Source of the DNA: Stenotrophomonas rhizophila | Lineage (GTDB): Bacteria; Pseudomonadota; Gammaproteobacteria; Xanthomonadales; Xanthomonadaceae | Direction of reading: 5' to 3' | Length of the DNA stretch: 64,000 nt | Assembly (NCBI RefSeq): GCF_003751305.1 | Contig: NZ_RJKV01000001.1 | Coordinates: forward strand, 1-64,000 | In this document: in pieces, positions 9,935 through 19,661 of the stretch | Numbering within the stretch: the first letter of the stretch is position 1 | How the letters are laid out: each line of letters begins with the position of its first letter | Translations under genes and position numbers: made by a program | Notes under the pieces: generated by a model | Told to the model about the DNA's origin: nothing | What the model saw: the letters and a program-made list of their open reading frames with translations, nothing else | Databases searched by the model: none

Positions 9935-12900
9935 ATGAATCGGATTTATCGCAAGGTCTGGAACAAAGCACTGGGGCAGATGGTCGTCGCCTCGGAATTG
10001 GCCAGCAGCCAGTCCTCGGGTGTCGTCATCGATCAACGCCGAACCGCTGGCGGACGCAACACCGCGCTGCTCTCGGCCGCTATCGCGTTGACGCTTGGAT
10101 TAGGCGCGGCAGGCGCTGTGCAGACGGCACACGCGCAGTCGATCGAAGTCGGCGGCAATGCGAATTGCCTGGTGCTCAACAGCGGCATCGTCGACAGCTG
10201 CGTGGTCGACGGCAACGCCACAGCCTCGGGCACCAACGCGGTCGCCATCGGCAGCAACAGCACCGCCTCCGGCGCCAACAGCGTGGCGCTCGGCGCCGGC
10301 TCGAAAACCAACCGCGCCAACACCGTGTCGGTCGGTGATGCCGGCAAGGAGCGCCAGGTCACCAACGTCGCCGCCGGCACCGCCGCTACGGATGCGGTGA
10401 ACAAGGCGCAGCTGGACAAGGTGGCGGTCGCCGCCGAAGGCGCGACCCGCTATTTCAAGGCCGATGGTGACGGCACCGCCGCCGATGCTGCGACGATCGA
10501 TGGCGAGGGTGCGCTGGCCGCAGGTGCCAGCGCCAACGCCGATGGCGACGGCGCAACGGCCCTTGGCAACAGCAGTCAGGCGATCGGCAATGCCACCACG
10601 GCCGTTGGCAACCAGGCACTCGCGGTTGGCCTCGGTGCAAGTTCGTTCGGCCAGGGCAGCATGGCCTTCGGTGATGCCAGCATCGCGCTCGGCCAGAGCG
10701 CGGCGGCATTTGGTCTGGGCGATGTCGCCCTGGGTGCATCAGCGGTAGCGGCCAGTGAGAACGGTGCGGCAACGGCAATCGGTGGTCTGGCCGAAGCCAG
10801 CGCCGATGGTGCGACCGCGATCGGTGGTGGTGCGCTGGCCATTGGGCCGGGCACCACCTCGCTGGGCCGCGGTGCGGCCAGCGCGGGCGAAGCCTCGGTG
10901 GCGGTGGGTGCGTTCAGCGTCGCCGTCGCGGATTTCAGTGCGACGCTCGGCGCGAATTCGGCGGCGGTTGCCGTAGGCAGTGTGGCGCTCGGCGCTGGCT
11001 CGTACGCCGATCGCGTCGACACGGTGTCCGTCGGCAATGCGGACAACGGCCTGCGTCGCCAGATCACCAACCTTGCCGACGGCACCGAAGACAGCGATGC
11101 GGTGAACAAGGCGCAGCTCGATGAGGTCGGTGCGGTTGCCGCGAACACGAGCAGATACTTCCAGGCCACCGGCAGCAGCGACAGCGATGCCGGTGCGCTT
11201 GCGGCAGGCGACAACGCGACCGCGATCGGTGAAGCATCCAACGCGCTGGCCGACGGCGCGACCGCGCTAGGCAGCGGCGCCACGGTCACCGCGCAGAACG
11301 CGACGGCCGTCGGCTACAACGCCAGCGCCACCGGTCAGAACAGCGCAGCCTTCGGTACCAACGCGCAGGCCAACGGGCCGGGCAGCGTGGCCGTGGGCGG
11401 GGCCGCGGTGGATGCCGACGGCAACCCGCTGATCACCAACGGCGGCGTGCCGGTCGATACCGGCGCGACCAGTGCCGGCGTGGGCGGCACGGCGGTCGGC
11501 GCGAGTGCGGAAGCTGCGGGCTTCGCGTCGTCGTCGTACGGCGTGGGTGCCTACGCATCCGGTGCACAGGCCTCGGCATTCGGCGCGGTCTCCAATGCCA
11601 CCGGCGACTACGCCACGGCGGTCGGTACGCAGAGCGTGGCGACCGGCAACAGCAGTACCGCCATTGGCGGTCCGGCGGATCTGCTGCCGGGGCTTGGCTT
11701 CTTCGTGCAGACCCAGGCCAGTGGCGAAGCCGCTACTGCGGTGGGTGCCGGTGCGATCGCCAGCGGCGACTACGCCGTGGCCAACGGCACGTTGAGCGAA
11801 GCCTCGGGCACCGAAGCCACGGCCGTGGGCTACTTCGCCTACGCCCCCGGCGAGGGCGCCACCGCACTGGGCGCGGAGACCTGGGCCAGCGGTGAACTGA
11901 GCACAGCGGTCGGTTTCTACAGCACCGCACGCGGCGCCAACAGCGTCGCCCTGGGCGCCAATTCCACCGCCACCCGTGCCAACACGGTCTCGGTGGGTGA
12001 CGTCGGCAACGAGCGCCAGATCACCAGCGTCGCCGCGGGTACCGAAGCCACTGATGCGGTCAACAAGGCGCAGCTCGATGCGGTTGCGACCTCGGCCTCG
12101 GCGACCTCGGCGCAGTTCAAGGCAAACGGTGCGGCCAGCGGTGCGGTCGGTGCGTTCGCCGAGGGCGACGATGCATTGGCGGCCGGTGAAGCCAGCAATG
12201 CACTCGGCGCAGGTGCCACCGCCGTGGGCGGTGGGGCAACCGCGGTCGGCGACGACACGGTGGCCTTGGGGCGCAACAGCAGTGCGACCGGCAACGGCAG
12301 CGTGGCTATTGGTGGCCTGGGTCAGGCGTATGACGAGTACAACCAGCCGCTGGTCGATGACCAGGGCAATGCGATCCTGATCGGTGCCACCGCGGCGCCG
12401 GACAGCGTGGCGGTCGGTGCCGGTGCACAGGCTACCGGCACTACAAGCAATGCGTTCGGCAGTGGCGCACAGGCCACCGGCAGCAACAGCCTGGCCAGTG
12501 GCTACAAGGCACGCGCCACCGGCGATTACAGTGTGGCGCAGGGCGACAACGCCTTCGCCAGCGGTGAAGAAACCACGGCAACCGGCGCATATGCGTGGGC
12601 AACTGCGGATGGCGCCACCGCGTTCGGTTCCAGTGCGTGGGCCACCGAAGCCAACGCCACGGCGGTGGGTCAGTCGGCGTGGGCCAGCGGTACCGGGTCC
12701 ACCTCGATCGGCTACAACAGCTGGGCGCGCGGCAGCAGTTCCACCGCGCTTGGCCGCGGTGCCTTCGGCTACGGCGACAACAGCGTCGCGGTCGGTTTCC
12801 AGGCGCTAGGCAACAGCATCAACAGCATCGCCATCGGTACCAATGTGGTGGCCGGCGGTGAAAGCTCGATCGGTATCGGTGCCGGCAGCAATGCCAGCGC

Positions 12901-15900
12901 GTCCAATACCGTGGCGCTCGGCGCCGGTTCCGTCGCCGACCGTGCCTACACCGTCTCGGTTGGCAACGATGGCCGGCAGCGCCAGATCACGCAGGTTGCC
13001 GCCGCTACCGAGGGCAGCGATGCCGTCAATCTGGATCAGCTGACCGCCGCGACGGACCAGTTCCAGGCCAGCGGTGACGGTGTTGCCGTCGCAGGTGGCG
13101 AGGAGAGCGTGGCCGCCGGTGCAAACGCGGCGACCGACGGCGATTACGCCACTGCGGTCGGTTCGAGCAGCTTCGCAGCCGGCACCGGTGCATCGGCGAT
13201 CGGCAGCGGCGCCTTCGCCTTGGCGGACAACGCCAGTGCAGTAGGCTTCAATGCCGTCGCCAGCGGTGCCAATGCAACCGCAACCGGTGCCAACGCGCAG
13301 TCGACCGCCGAGTACGCAACGGCGACTGGTGCAGAGAGTCTGGCTTCCGGCGAGCAGAGCACCGCGACCGGTGCGGCCAGCGTCGCCTCCGGCGCCGGCA
13401 GCCTGGCCGGTGGCGCGCTGTCCGATGCGGCCGGTGAGGAGTCGGTGGCCCTGGGTTACTTCAGCAGCGCCAGCGGTGATGGCGCGACGGCCGTCGGCGC
13501 GGAAAGCGTGGTGAGCGGGACCCTCTCCGCGGGTTACGGGTTCGCCTCGGAAGCGACGGCCAGCTACACCACTGCGATCGGTGGCTATGCGGTGGCCTCG
13601 GCCTTCAACGCGACCGCGCTCGGCAGCTTCGCCCAGGCGACCGGCTCCAACAGTGTGGCGGTCGGCGGTGATGCTGAGGCCTCGGGTGCGTACAGCACCG
13701 CGACCGGCCAGGGCAGCCTGGCCAGCGGTACGAACAGCGTGGCCGTCGGTGGTGCGCTGTTCGGCCTGCTGCCCACCGAAGCCTCGGGCAACTACTCCAC
13801 GGCCGTTGGCGGTGGTGCATGGTCGCCGGGCGTGAACAGCACGGCGCTGGGCAATGCGGCGACCTCCAGCGGCGCGAACAGCGTTGCACTCGGTGCCGAC
13901 TCGATCGCCGATCGCGATGACAGCGTCTCGGTCGGCAGTGCCGACGCGCAGCGCCAGATCACCAACGTCGCGGCCGGTACCGATGGCGCCGATGCGGTGA
14001 ACGTGAATCAGTTGAATGCAGTAGCCGATGCGGCCGCGACGACCAGCAAGTACTTCCAGGCCAGCGGCAGCGATGACAGCGACGCCGGTGCCTATGTGGA
14101 AGGCGACAATGCGCTTGCTGCCGGTGAGGCTTCCAATGCCATCGGCAACGGCGCCAGCGCGCTGGGCAGTGGCGCCACCGCCGTTGCCGACAACGCGACA
14201 GCCGTGGGCTTCAATGCGCTGGCGAGCGCTGAGGGGGCCGCAGCACTGGGCAGTGACGCGCAGGCCACCGGCGAAGACAGCGTCGCCATCGGCAACGGCG
14301 CCAGTGCCAGCGAGATCGGCGCGAGCGCGACCGGTGCCGGCGCACAGGCCACAGGTGCCTACGCCACGGCTACCGGCAGCCAGGCCACCGCAGCGGGCCA
14401 GCAGGCGACCGCCAATGGCTTCCGCGCCAGTGCGTCCGAAGCCGGCGCCTCGGCCTTCGGCAGCTACAGCGAAGCGACCGGCCAGCTCTCGTCCGCGCTG
14501 GGCTATGGCGCGGTGGCCTCCAACGCTTACGCCGTCGCGGTTGGTGCGGCCTCGACCGCATCCGGCTCGGGTGCGGTGGCGGTCGGTGAATACTCCGAAG
14601 CCACTGGCGATGAGAGTGTGGCGATCGGTGGCACGACCTTCTTCGGTCTGCTGCCGTCGCGCGCCTCGGGAACGGGTGCATCGGCGTTCGGTGCAGGCGC
14701 TTGGGCGACTGATGATTACGCCACCGCGATCGGCTGGAACTCGTGGGCCGATGCAGGCAATGCCACCGCGCTGGGCGCCAGTGCCAGCGCGGAGGCGGTG
14801 AACAGCGTTGCCCTCGGTGCCGGTTCCACCGCTGACCGTGACAATTCCGTCTCGGTCGGTACGGCGACGGCCCAACGCCAGATCACCAACGTCGCCGCCG
14901 GCACCGAAGGCACGGATGCGGTGAATGTCGATCAGCTGAACGCGGTCGCCGATGTGGCTGGAACCACCAGCCGCTTCTTCCAGGCCACGGGCAGCGGTAA
15001 TGGCGACGACGTCGGCAGCTATGTCGATGGGGCGTATGCCACCGCCGCGGGTGAGGCCGCCAACGCGTTCGGCACCGGGGCCTCGGCCTATGGCAGCGGC
15101 GCGTTGGCCTCAGGCCGCAATGCGTCTGCGTCGGGCTTCAATGCGTCGGCAACGGCGGATTCGGCGACTGCGATCGGCGGTGCGCTGTACTACGAAGACG
15201 ACAATGGCAACGTCCTGCTCGACAAGGCCACCAGCGCCAATGGCGTGGGCGCCACTGCACTGGGCGCCGGCGCACAGGCCGAGGGCAGCTTCAGCACGGC
15301 CACCGGCGCCGGTGCCACCGCGGCAGGACTGCAGTCCTCGGCCTTCGGCTACAGCGCCGAGGCTGGCAGTGACTACAGCACCGCCGTTGGTACCTTCAGC
15401 GCGGCCAGTGGCGTACGCACCACGGCGCTGGGTTACGGGGCCGAGGCCAGCGGTGATTACGCCTCTGCACTGGGCTGGGGCAGCGCCGCGTCGGGCAGCT
15501 ACGCCAATGCGATCGGTTATGCATCGCAGGCCAGTGGCGAGAACAGCGTCGCGGCCGGTTCCAATGCCTGGGCCACCGCCGCACGCACCACGGCGGTAGG
15601 GCAGCTGGCATGGGCAACCTCGCAGGGCGCAACGGCCATCGGCCAGGACAGCTACGCCTACAGCGGCATCAATGCCACGGCCTTGGGCAGCAGCTCGTCG
15701 GCCAGTGGCGCAGGCAGCGTCGCGCTCGGCGCCGGTGCCCGCACCAGCGAGGCCAATGTGGTTTCGGTCGGTGGCGGCAACGGCACCACCGGCCCGGCGA
15801 CGCGCCGCATCACCAATGTCGGTGACGCGGTCAATGCCAGCGATGCGGTGACCAAGTCGCAGCTTGATTCGGTCGCGGCCACCGCCGATGCGGTCGGCAA

Positions 15901-17524
15901 GCACTTCCAGGCCAGCGGCAGCGGCGTGGCTACGGCCAGCGGCAGTGATGCCCTCGCCGCGGGTTCCGGTGCCACCGCCAGCGCAACCCGCAGCAGTGCA
16001 CTGGGTACCGCGGCTGTCGCTTCCGCGGCAGGTGCCACGGCCGTCGGCGCCGATGCTTCGGCACGCGGCGCCAACAGCACCGTGCTCGGTCGCCAAGCCT
16101 CCACCAACGCCACCAACGGTGTGGCGATCGGCAACGGTGCGTTCGCCAGCAACGGGGCCAACAGCATCGCAATCGGTTCAGCGGCGGGTGTCTCCGGTGC
16201 CAACGCAGTGGCGCTGGGTGCCGGCTCACGGGCGGTCGAAGCCAATGTGGTCTCTGTCGGCGGTGGCAACGGCACCGACGGTCCGGCCACGCGCCGCATC
16301 GTCAACGTCGGGGCCGGCCGTATTGCCGCGGGCAGCACGGACGCGGTGACCGGCGGCCAGCTCAACACCACCAACCAGCGTGTGGGGACAGTGGAAACCC
16401 AGGTCGGTGAGTTCGATTCCCGCATCGGCTCGGTCGAGAACGTCACCGCCAATGCGCTGACCTACGACGACAGCAGCCGCGACACGCTGACCCTGTCCGG
16501 GCTGCAGGGCACCACGCTGGACAATGTCGGCAGCGGTTCGATCGCGTCCGGCAGCCGCCAGGCGATCAACGGCGGCCAGTTGTTCCAGTCGCTGACCGAT
16601 GTCGCCACCTTCCTCGGCGGCGGCGCCAGCGTGGGCATGCAGGGCGTGTTCGTGGCGCCGAACTATGTGATCCAGGGCGCGACATACAGCAACGTCGGCG
16701 ATGCACTCGGCGCGCTTGACCGCAAGGTCAGCGATCTCGATCAGCGGGTTGCCGGTGGCAGCAGTGGCAGTGCACGTGCACGCACTGCCTCGCTGGCGAC
16801 CGCCAGGGTGGCAGCGGACACCAGCGCAGCACCGGACACCAGCGTCGTCACTGCCGCCAGCGACACCGCCGTCGCCACCGTGCAAGGCGCGCCGACCGCA
16901 GCGAGTGTCGGCAGCAGTCAGCCGATCAACGCGCCGGCGGCAACACCTGCGGTGGTGAACGCGGTGGTGATGGGCGAGGGGGCCGTGGCCAGCGGTGCGT
17001 CGGCCACAGCGATCGGCCAGGGCGCGACCGCGTCGGCAGCCAACTCGGTTGCACTGGGCCAGGGCTCGGTCGCCGACCGCGCCGACACGGTCTCGGTCGG
17101 CAGTGCCGGCAATGAGCGCCAGGTCGCCAACGTCGCCGCCGGTACCCAGGCCACCGATGCGGTCAACAAGGGCCAGCTGGATGGCGGCATCGCGACCGCC
17201 AACAGCTACACCGACCAGCGTTTCACCTCGATGGCCGACAGCTTCGACATCTACAAGGGCGAGATCGATCAGCGGCTGCGTCACCAGGACCGTCGCATTG
17301 ATCGCCAGGGCGCGATGAGCGCGGCCATGCTCAACATGGCCACCAGTGCCGCCGGCGTGCGTACCCAGAACCGCGTCGGTGTCGGCGTCGGTTTCCAGGG
17401 CGGCGAATCGGCGCTGTCGCTTGGCTACCAGCGGGCGCTCAGTGAGCGCGCCACGGTGACCCTGGGCGGTGCCTTCAGCAGTGATGACAGCTCGGTCGGC
17501 GTGGGCGCCGGCTTCGGCTGGTAA
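9935..17524 (+). CDS. Giant trimeric autotransporter adhesin (YadA/Hia type)
   Basis: A type Vc surface adhesin of 2529 residues. It starts with an ESPR extended signal peptide (MNRIYRKVWNKALGQMVVAS), continues into a hydrophobic core and is probably cleaved near residue 67 (TAHA). The passenger is made mostly of YadA-like head repeats of the form xAxGxxSxAxGxxAxAxG. These are interrupted by neck-like motifs DAVNxxQL at about nt 10393, 11096, 12054, 13020, 13990, 14917, 15843, 16339 and 17157. A TTAA-type stalk follows (about residues 2130-2270), then a Ser/Ala/Thr-rich linker, one last head and neck, a short coiled coil and the C-terminal YadA anchor. The anchor ends in GAGFGW, an aromatic terminus as needed for BAM recognition. 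Middle modules are about 930-970 nt apart, indicating internal duplication. A CAGGAG ribosome site supports the start. The target ligand cannot be told from sequence. Confidence 0.93.
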   Translation: MNRIYRKVWNKALGQMVVASELASSQSSGVVIDQRRTAGGRNTALLSAAIALTLGLGAAGAVQTAHAQSIEVGGNANCLVLNSGIVDSCVVDGNATASGTNAVAIGSNSTASGANSVALGAGSKTNRANTVSVGDAGKERQVTNVAAGTAATDAVNKAQLDKVAVAAEGATRYFKADGDGTAADAATIDGEGALAAGASANADGDGATALGNSSQAIGNATTAVGNQALAVGLGASSFGQGSMAFGDASIALGQSAAAFGLGDVALGASAVAASENGAATAIGGLAEASADGATAIGGGALAIGPGTTSLGRGAASAGEASVAVGAFSVAVADFSATLGANSAAVAVGSVALGAGSYADRVDTVSVGNADNGLRRQITNLADGTEDSDAVNKAQLDEVGAVAANTSRYFQATGSSDSDAGALAAGDNATAIGEASNALADGATALGSGATVTAQNATAVGYNASATGQNSAAFGTNAQANGPGSVAVGGAAVDADGNPLITNGGVPVDTGATSAGVGGTAVGASAEAAGFASSSYGVGAYASGAQASAFGAVSNATGDYATAVGTQSVATGNSSTAIGGPADLLPGLGFFVQTQASGEAATAVGAGAIASGDYAVANGTLSEASGTEATAVGYFAYAPGEGATALGAETWASGELSTAVGFYSTARGANSVALGANSTATRANTVSVGDVGNERQITSVAAGTEATDAVNKAQLDAVATSASATSAQFKANGAASGAVGAFAEGDDALAAGEASNALGAGATAVGGGATAVGDDTVALGRNSSATGNGSVAIGGLGQAYDEYNQPLVDDQGNAILIGATAAPDSVAVGAGAQATGTTSNAFGSGAQATGSNSLASGYKARATGDYSVAQGDNAFASGEETTATGAYAWATADGATAFGSSAWATEANATAVGQSAWASGTGSTSIGYNSWARGSSSTALGRGAFGYGDNSVAVGFQALGNSINSIAIGTNVVAGGESSIGIGAGSNASASNTVALGAGSVADRAYTVSVGNDGRQRQITQVAAATEGSDAVNLDQLTAATDQFQASGDGVAVAGGEESVAAGANAATDGDYATAVGSSSFAAGTGASAIGSGAFALADNASAVGFNAVASGANATATGANAQSTAEYATATGAESLASGEQSTATGAASVASGAGSLAGGALSDAAGEESVALGYFSSASGDGATAVGAESVVSGTLSAGYGFASEATASYTTAIGGYAVASAFNATALGSFAQATGSNSVAVGGDAEASGAYSTATGQGSLASGTNSVAVGGALFGLLPTEASGNYSTAVGGGAWSPGVNSTALGNAATSSGANSVALGADSIADRDDSVSVGSADAQRQITNVAAGTDGADAVNVNQLNAVADAAATTSKYFQASGSDDSDAGAYVEGDNALAAGEASNAIGNGASALGSGATAVADNATAVGFNALASAEGAAALGSDAQATGEDSVAIGNGASASEIGASATGAGAQATGAYATATGSQATAAGQQATANGFRASASEAGASAFGSYSEATGQLSSALGYGAVASNAYAVAVGAASTASGSGAVAVGEYSEATGDESVAIGGTTFFGLLPSRASGTGASAFGAGAWATDDYATAIGWNSWADAGNATALGASASAEAVNSVALGAGSTADRDNSVSVGTATAQRQITNVAAGTEGTDAVNVDQLNAVADVAGTTSRFFQATGSGNGDDVGSYVDGAYATAAGEAANAFGTGASAYGSGALASGRNASASGFNASATADSATAIGGALYYEDDNGNVLLDKATSANGVGATALGAGAQAEGSFSTATGAGATAAGLQSSAFGYSAEAGSDYSTAVGTFSAASGVRTTALGYGAEASGDYASALGWGSAASGSYANAIGYASQASGENSVAAGSNAWATAARTTAVGQLAWATSQGATAIGQDSYAYSGINATALGSSSSASGAGSVALGAGARTSEANVVSVGGGNGTTGPATRRITNVGDAVNASDAVTKSQLDSVAATADAVGKHFQASGSGVATASGSDALAAGSGATASATRSSALGTAAVASAAGATAVGADASARGANSTVLGRQASTNATNGVAIGNGAFASNGANSIAIGSAAGVSGANAVALGAGSRAVEANVVSVGGGNGTDGPATRRIVNVGAGRIAAGSTDAVTGGQLNTTNQRVGTVETQVGEFDSRIGSVENVTANALTYDDSSRDTLTLSGLQGTTLDNVGSGSIASGSRQAINGGQLFQSLTDVATFLGGGASVGMQGVFVAPNYVIQGATYSNVGDALGALDRKVSDLDQRVAGGSSGSARARTASLATARVAADTSAAPDTSVVTAASDTAVATVQGAPTAASVGSSQPINAPAATPAVVNAVVMGEGAVASGASATAIGQGATASAANSVALGQGSVADRADTVSVGSAGNERQVANVAAGTQATDAVNKGQLDGGIATANSYTDQRFTSMADSFDIYKGEIDQRLRHQDRRIDRQGAMSAAMLNMATSAAGVRTQNRVGVGVGFQGGESALSLGYQRALSERATVTLGGAFSSDDSSVGVGAGFGW

Positions 17525-17534
17525 GTCGTTCCAA

Positions 17535-17619
17535 CGCGGGGCCGGATCCGGTCCCGCGGCAACGCAATGCAAGGCCTGAGGGGGCGGGTCACGGGAACCC
17601 TGGCCAGGGCCGGCCAGGG
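17535..17619 (+). repeat. Two stem-loops between adhesin and protease genes
   Basis: The first hairpin (17535-17558) has a 10-bp stem with one G-T pair and a GATC loop. The second (17598-17619) pairs CCCTGGCC with GGCCAGGG. Neither is followed by a U tract, so they may slow decay or attenuate rather than fully terminate transcription between the two genes. Confidence 0.5.
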
Positions 17620-17681
17620 AGCTCGCATGGAGTGTTGGCCTGAACAGTCGTTTGATCCATGACCTTGAAGAGGACGTCAAC

Positions 17682-19535
17682 GTGACCAGTAAGCAGAACC
17701 TTCGCATCAATGTGCTGGCAGCCGCCGTGCTGTCGTTGTCCGCAGGCGCCAGCGCCTATGCAGCCGGTCTGCCGGCCAAGGAACCGGTGCGCCAACCAGC
17801 CTCCGCCCAGGGCGCAGAGCGGATCATCGTCAAATACCGTGCAGGCACCGCAGCGGCCACGGACCGTTCGGCCAAGCTGACCACCGTGCAGTCGGCGGTC
17901 GCCCGCGCCAGTGTCGGTGGCTCCGCCGCCGGCCGTGCCAGTGCGGTGAACCCGCAGATCGTGCGCAAACTCGGTGTCGGCGCCGATCTGATCCGCCTGC
18001 AGGGCCGTTTGAGCCCGGCCGAACTGCAGAAGGTGCTGGCCGAGATCAAGGCCGATCCTTCCGTGCAGTACGCCGAAGTGGACGTGAAGCTGCAGCGCAC
18101 CGATGTGCGCCCGCGCGACGCGACCCCGCAGCTGGTGCCGAATGATCCGTACTACGCGCAGTACCAGTGGCACCTGAGCAGCGCCACCGGCGGCATCAAT
18201 GCACCGGCCGCGTGGGACATCGCCCAGGGCGAAGGCGTGGTGGTGGCGGTGCTCGATACCGGCATCCTGCCGCAGCATCCGGATTTCTCCGGCAACCTGC
18301 TGGCCGGTTACGACTTCATCAGCGATGCGGAAACCTCGCGCCGCCCGACCGATGAGCGCGTGCCCGGCGCGCTGGATTACGGTGACTGGGTCGAGAACGA
18401 CAACGAGTGCTATGCCGGCTCGCTGGCCGACGACAGCTCCTGGCACGGTACCCACGTCGCCGGCACCATCGCCGAGTCGACCAACAACGGTGTCGGCATG
18501 GCCGGTGTGGCGTACAAGGCGCGTGTCCTGCCGGTCCGCGTCCTCGGCAAGTGCGGTGGCTATCTGTCCGACATCGCCGACGCGATCACCTGGGCCTCCG
18601 GTGGCACGGTGGCCGGCATCCCGGCCAACGCCAATCCGGCCGAGGTCATCAACATGAGCCTGGGCGGCGGCGGCGCGTGTGATGCGCTGTACCAGGACGC
18701 CATCAACGGCGCCGTGTCGCGCGGTACGACCGTGGTGGTCGCGGCCGGCAACTCTGCCTCCAACGCGGCCAACTTCCGTCCGGCCAGCTGCGCCAACGTG
18801 GTGTCCGTCGGTGCGACCCGCATCACCGGTGGCATCGCTTATTACTCCAACTTCGGCACGGCGGTGGATCTGTCCGGTCCGGGCGGCGGTGGCAGCGTGG
18901 ACGGCAATCCGGGCGGCTACGTGTGGCAGTCCGGCTACAACGGCCTGACCACGCCGACCTCCGGTGCCTACAGCTACATGGGCATGGCCGGTACCTCGAT
19001 GGCGTCCCCGCATGTGGCGGCGGTGGCGGCCCTGGTGCAGGGCGCGGTCGCGGCGGCCGGCAAGGATCCACTCACCCCGGCTGCGCTGGAAGCCCTGCTC
19101 AAGCAGACCGCACGGGCCTTCCCGGTCACCATTCCGACCGCCACGCCGATCGGCACCGGCATCGTGGATGCCAAGGCCGCCCTCGACAAGGCGCTGGAAG
19201 AAGAGTGCACCGAGAACTGCGGCCCGGTGGCCACGCCGCTGACCAACAAGGTCGCTGTCGGTGGCCTGAGCGGCGCCGGTGGCAGCGAAGTGCTGTACAG
19301 CTTCGAGGCGCAGGCCGGCAAGGTGCTGAGCCTGCTCACTTACGGCGGCAGCGGCAATGTGTCGGTGTACGTGAGCCAGGGCAAGGAGCCGACCGCCACC
19401 GCGTTCGATGCCAAGTCCTCGCGTCCGGGCAACAGTGAAACCGTGCGCTTCACCGCGCCGGTGGCCGGCACGTATTACATCAAGGTCGTCGGCGAGTCCG
19501 CGTTCAGCGGCGTGAGCATTCTCGCCAACCAGTAA
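17682..19535 (+). CDS. Subtilisin-like S8 serine exoprotease with PPC domain
   Basis: A secreted serine endopeptidase of the subtilase family (617 residues). It has a Sec signal peptide (about 1-31, ending AYAA), a pro-region resembling an I9 inhibitor (about 48-135), the S8 catalytic domain (about 150-510) and a C-terminal pre-peptidase (PPC) domain (about 525-617). The triad is D192 (AVLDTGI), H255 (HGTHVAG) and S439 (GTSMASPH), and the oxyanion Asn lies in AAGNSASN. The GTG at 17682 is chosen because AGAGGA lies 7 nt before it and a signal peptide follows; a TTG 30 nt upstream has no such site. It sits between the trimeric adhesin and the xps operon and ends in its own strong terminator. 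It is a likely type II substrate, by analogy with Stenotrophomonas extracellular serine proteases (inference). Confidence 0.92.
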   Translation: MTSKQNLRINVLAAAVLSLSAGASAYAAGLPAKEPVRQPASAQGAERIIVKYRAGTAAATDRSAKLTTVQSAVARASVGGSAAGRASAVNPQIVRKLGVGADLIRLQGRLSPAELQKVLAEIKADPSVQYAEVDVKLQRTDVRPRDATPQLVPNDPYYAQYQWHLSSATGGINAPAAWDIAQGEGVVVAVLDTGILPQHPDFSGNLLAGYDFISDAETSRRPTDERVPGALDYGDWVENDNECYAGSLADDSSWHGTHVAGTIAESTNNGVGMAGVAYKARVLPVRVLGKCGGYLSDIADAITWASGGTVAGIPANANPAEVINMSLGGGGACDALYQDAINGAVSRGTTVVVAAGNSASNAANFRPASCANVVSVGATRITGGIAYYSNFGTAVDLSGPGGGGSVDGNPGGYVWQSGYNGLTTPTSGAYSYMGMAGTSMASPHVAAVAALVQGAVAAAGKDPLTPAALEALLKQTARAFPVTIPTATPIGTGIVDAKAALDKALEEECTENCGPVATPLTNKVAVGGLSGAGGSEVLYSFEAQAGKVLSLLTYGGSGNVSVYVSQGKEPTATAFDAKSSRPGNSETVRFTAPVAGTYYIKVVGESAFSGVSILANQ

Positions 19536-19550
19536 TAGCGCACTACCCCG

Positions 19551-19585
19551 AACGGGAGTCCGTCATGTGACGGGCTCCCGTTTTT
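19551..19585 (+). terminator. Intrinsic terminator after the subtilisin gene
   Basis: AACGGGAG-CCGTCA and TGACGG-CTCCCGTT form a long stem with small bulges and a TG loop, followed by TTTTT. It separates the protease from the xps operon, so the operon needs its own promoter within 19586-19650, where none was obvious. Confidence 0.93.
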
Positions 19586-19661
19586 ACATCTGGACCGCGG
19601 GCAATACCGCTTAGCATCGCAACGAACTGCTAAAGTCGCAGCGGTTGCCAGGAGAACATTC

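Noticed and set aside
12806..14875. A 689-residue open frame antisense to the adhesin
   Set aside because: Gly/Ala-rich repeats on one strand create long open frames on the other; nothing in it resembles a protein family.
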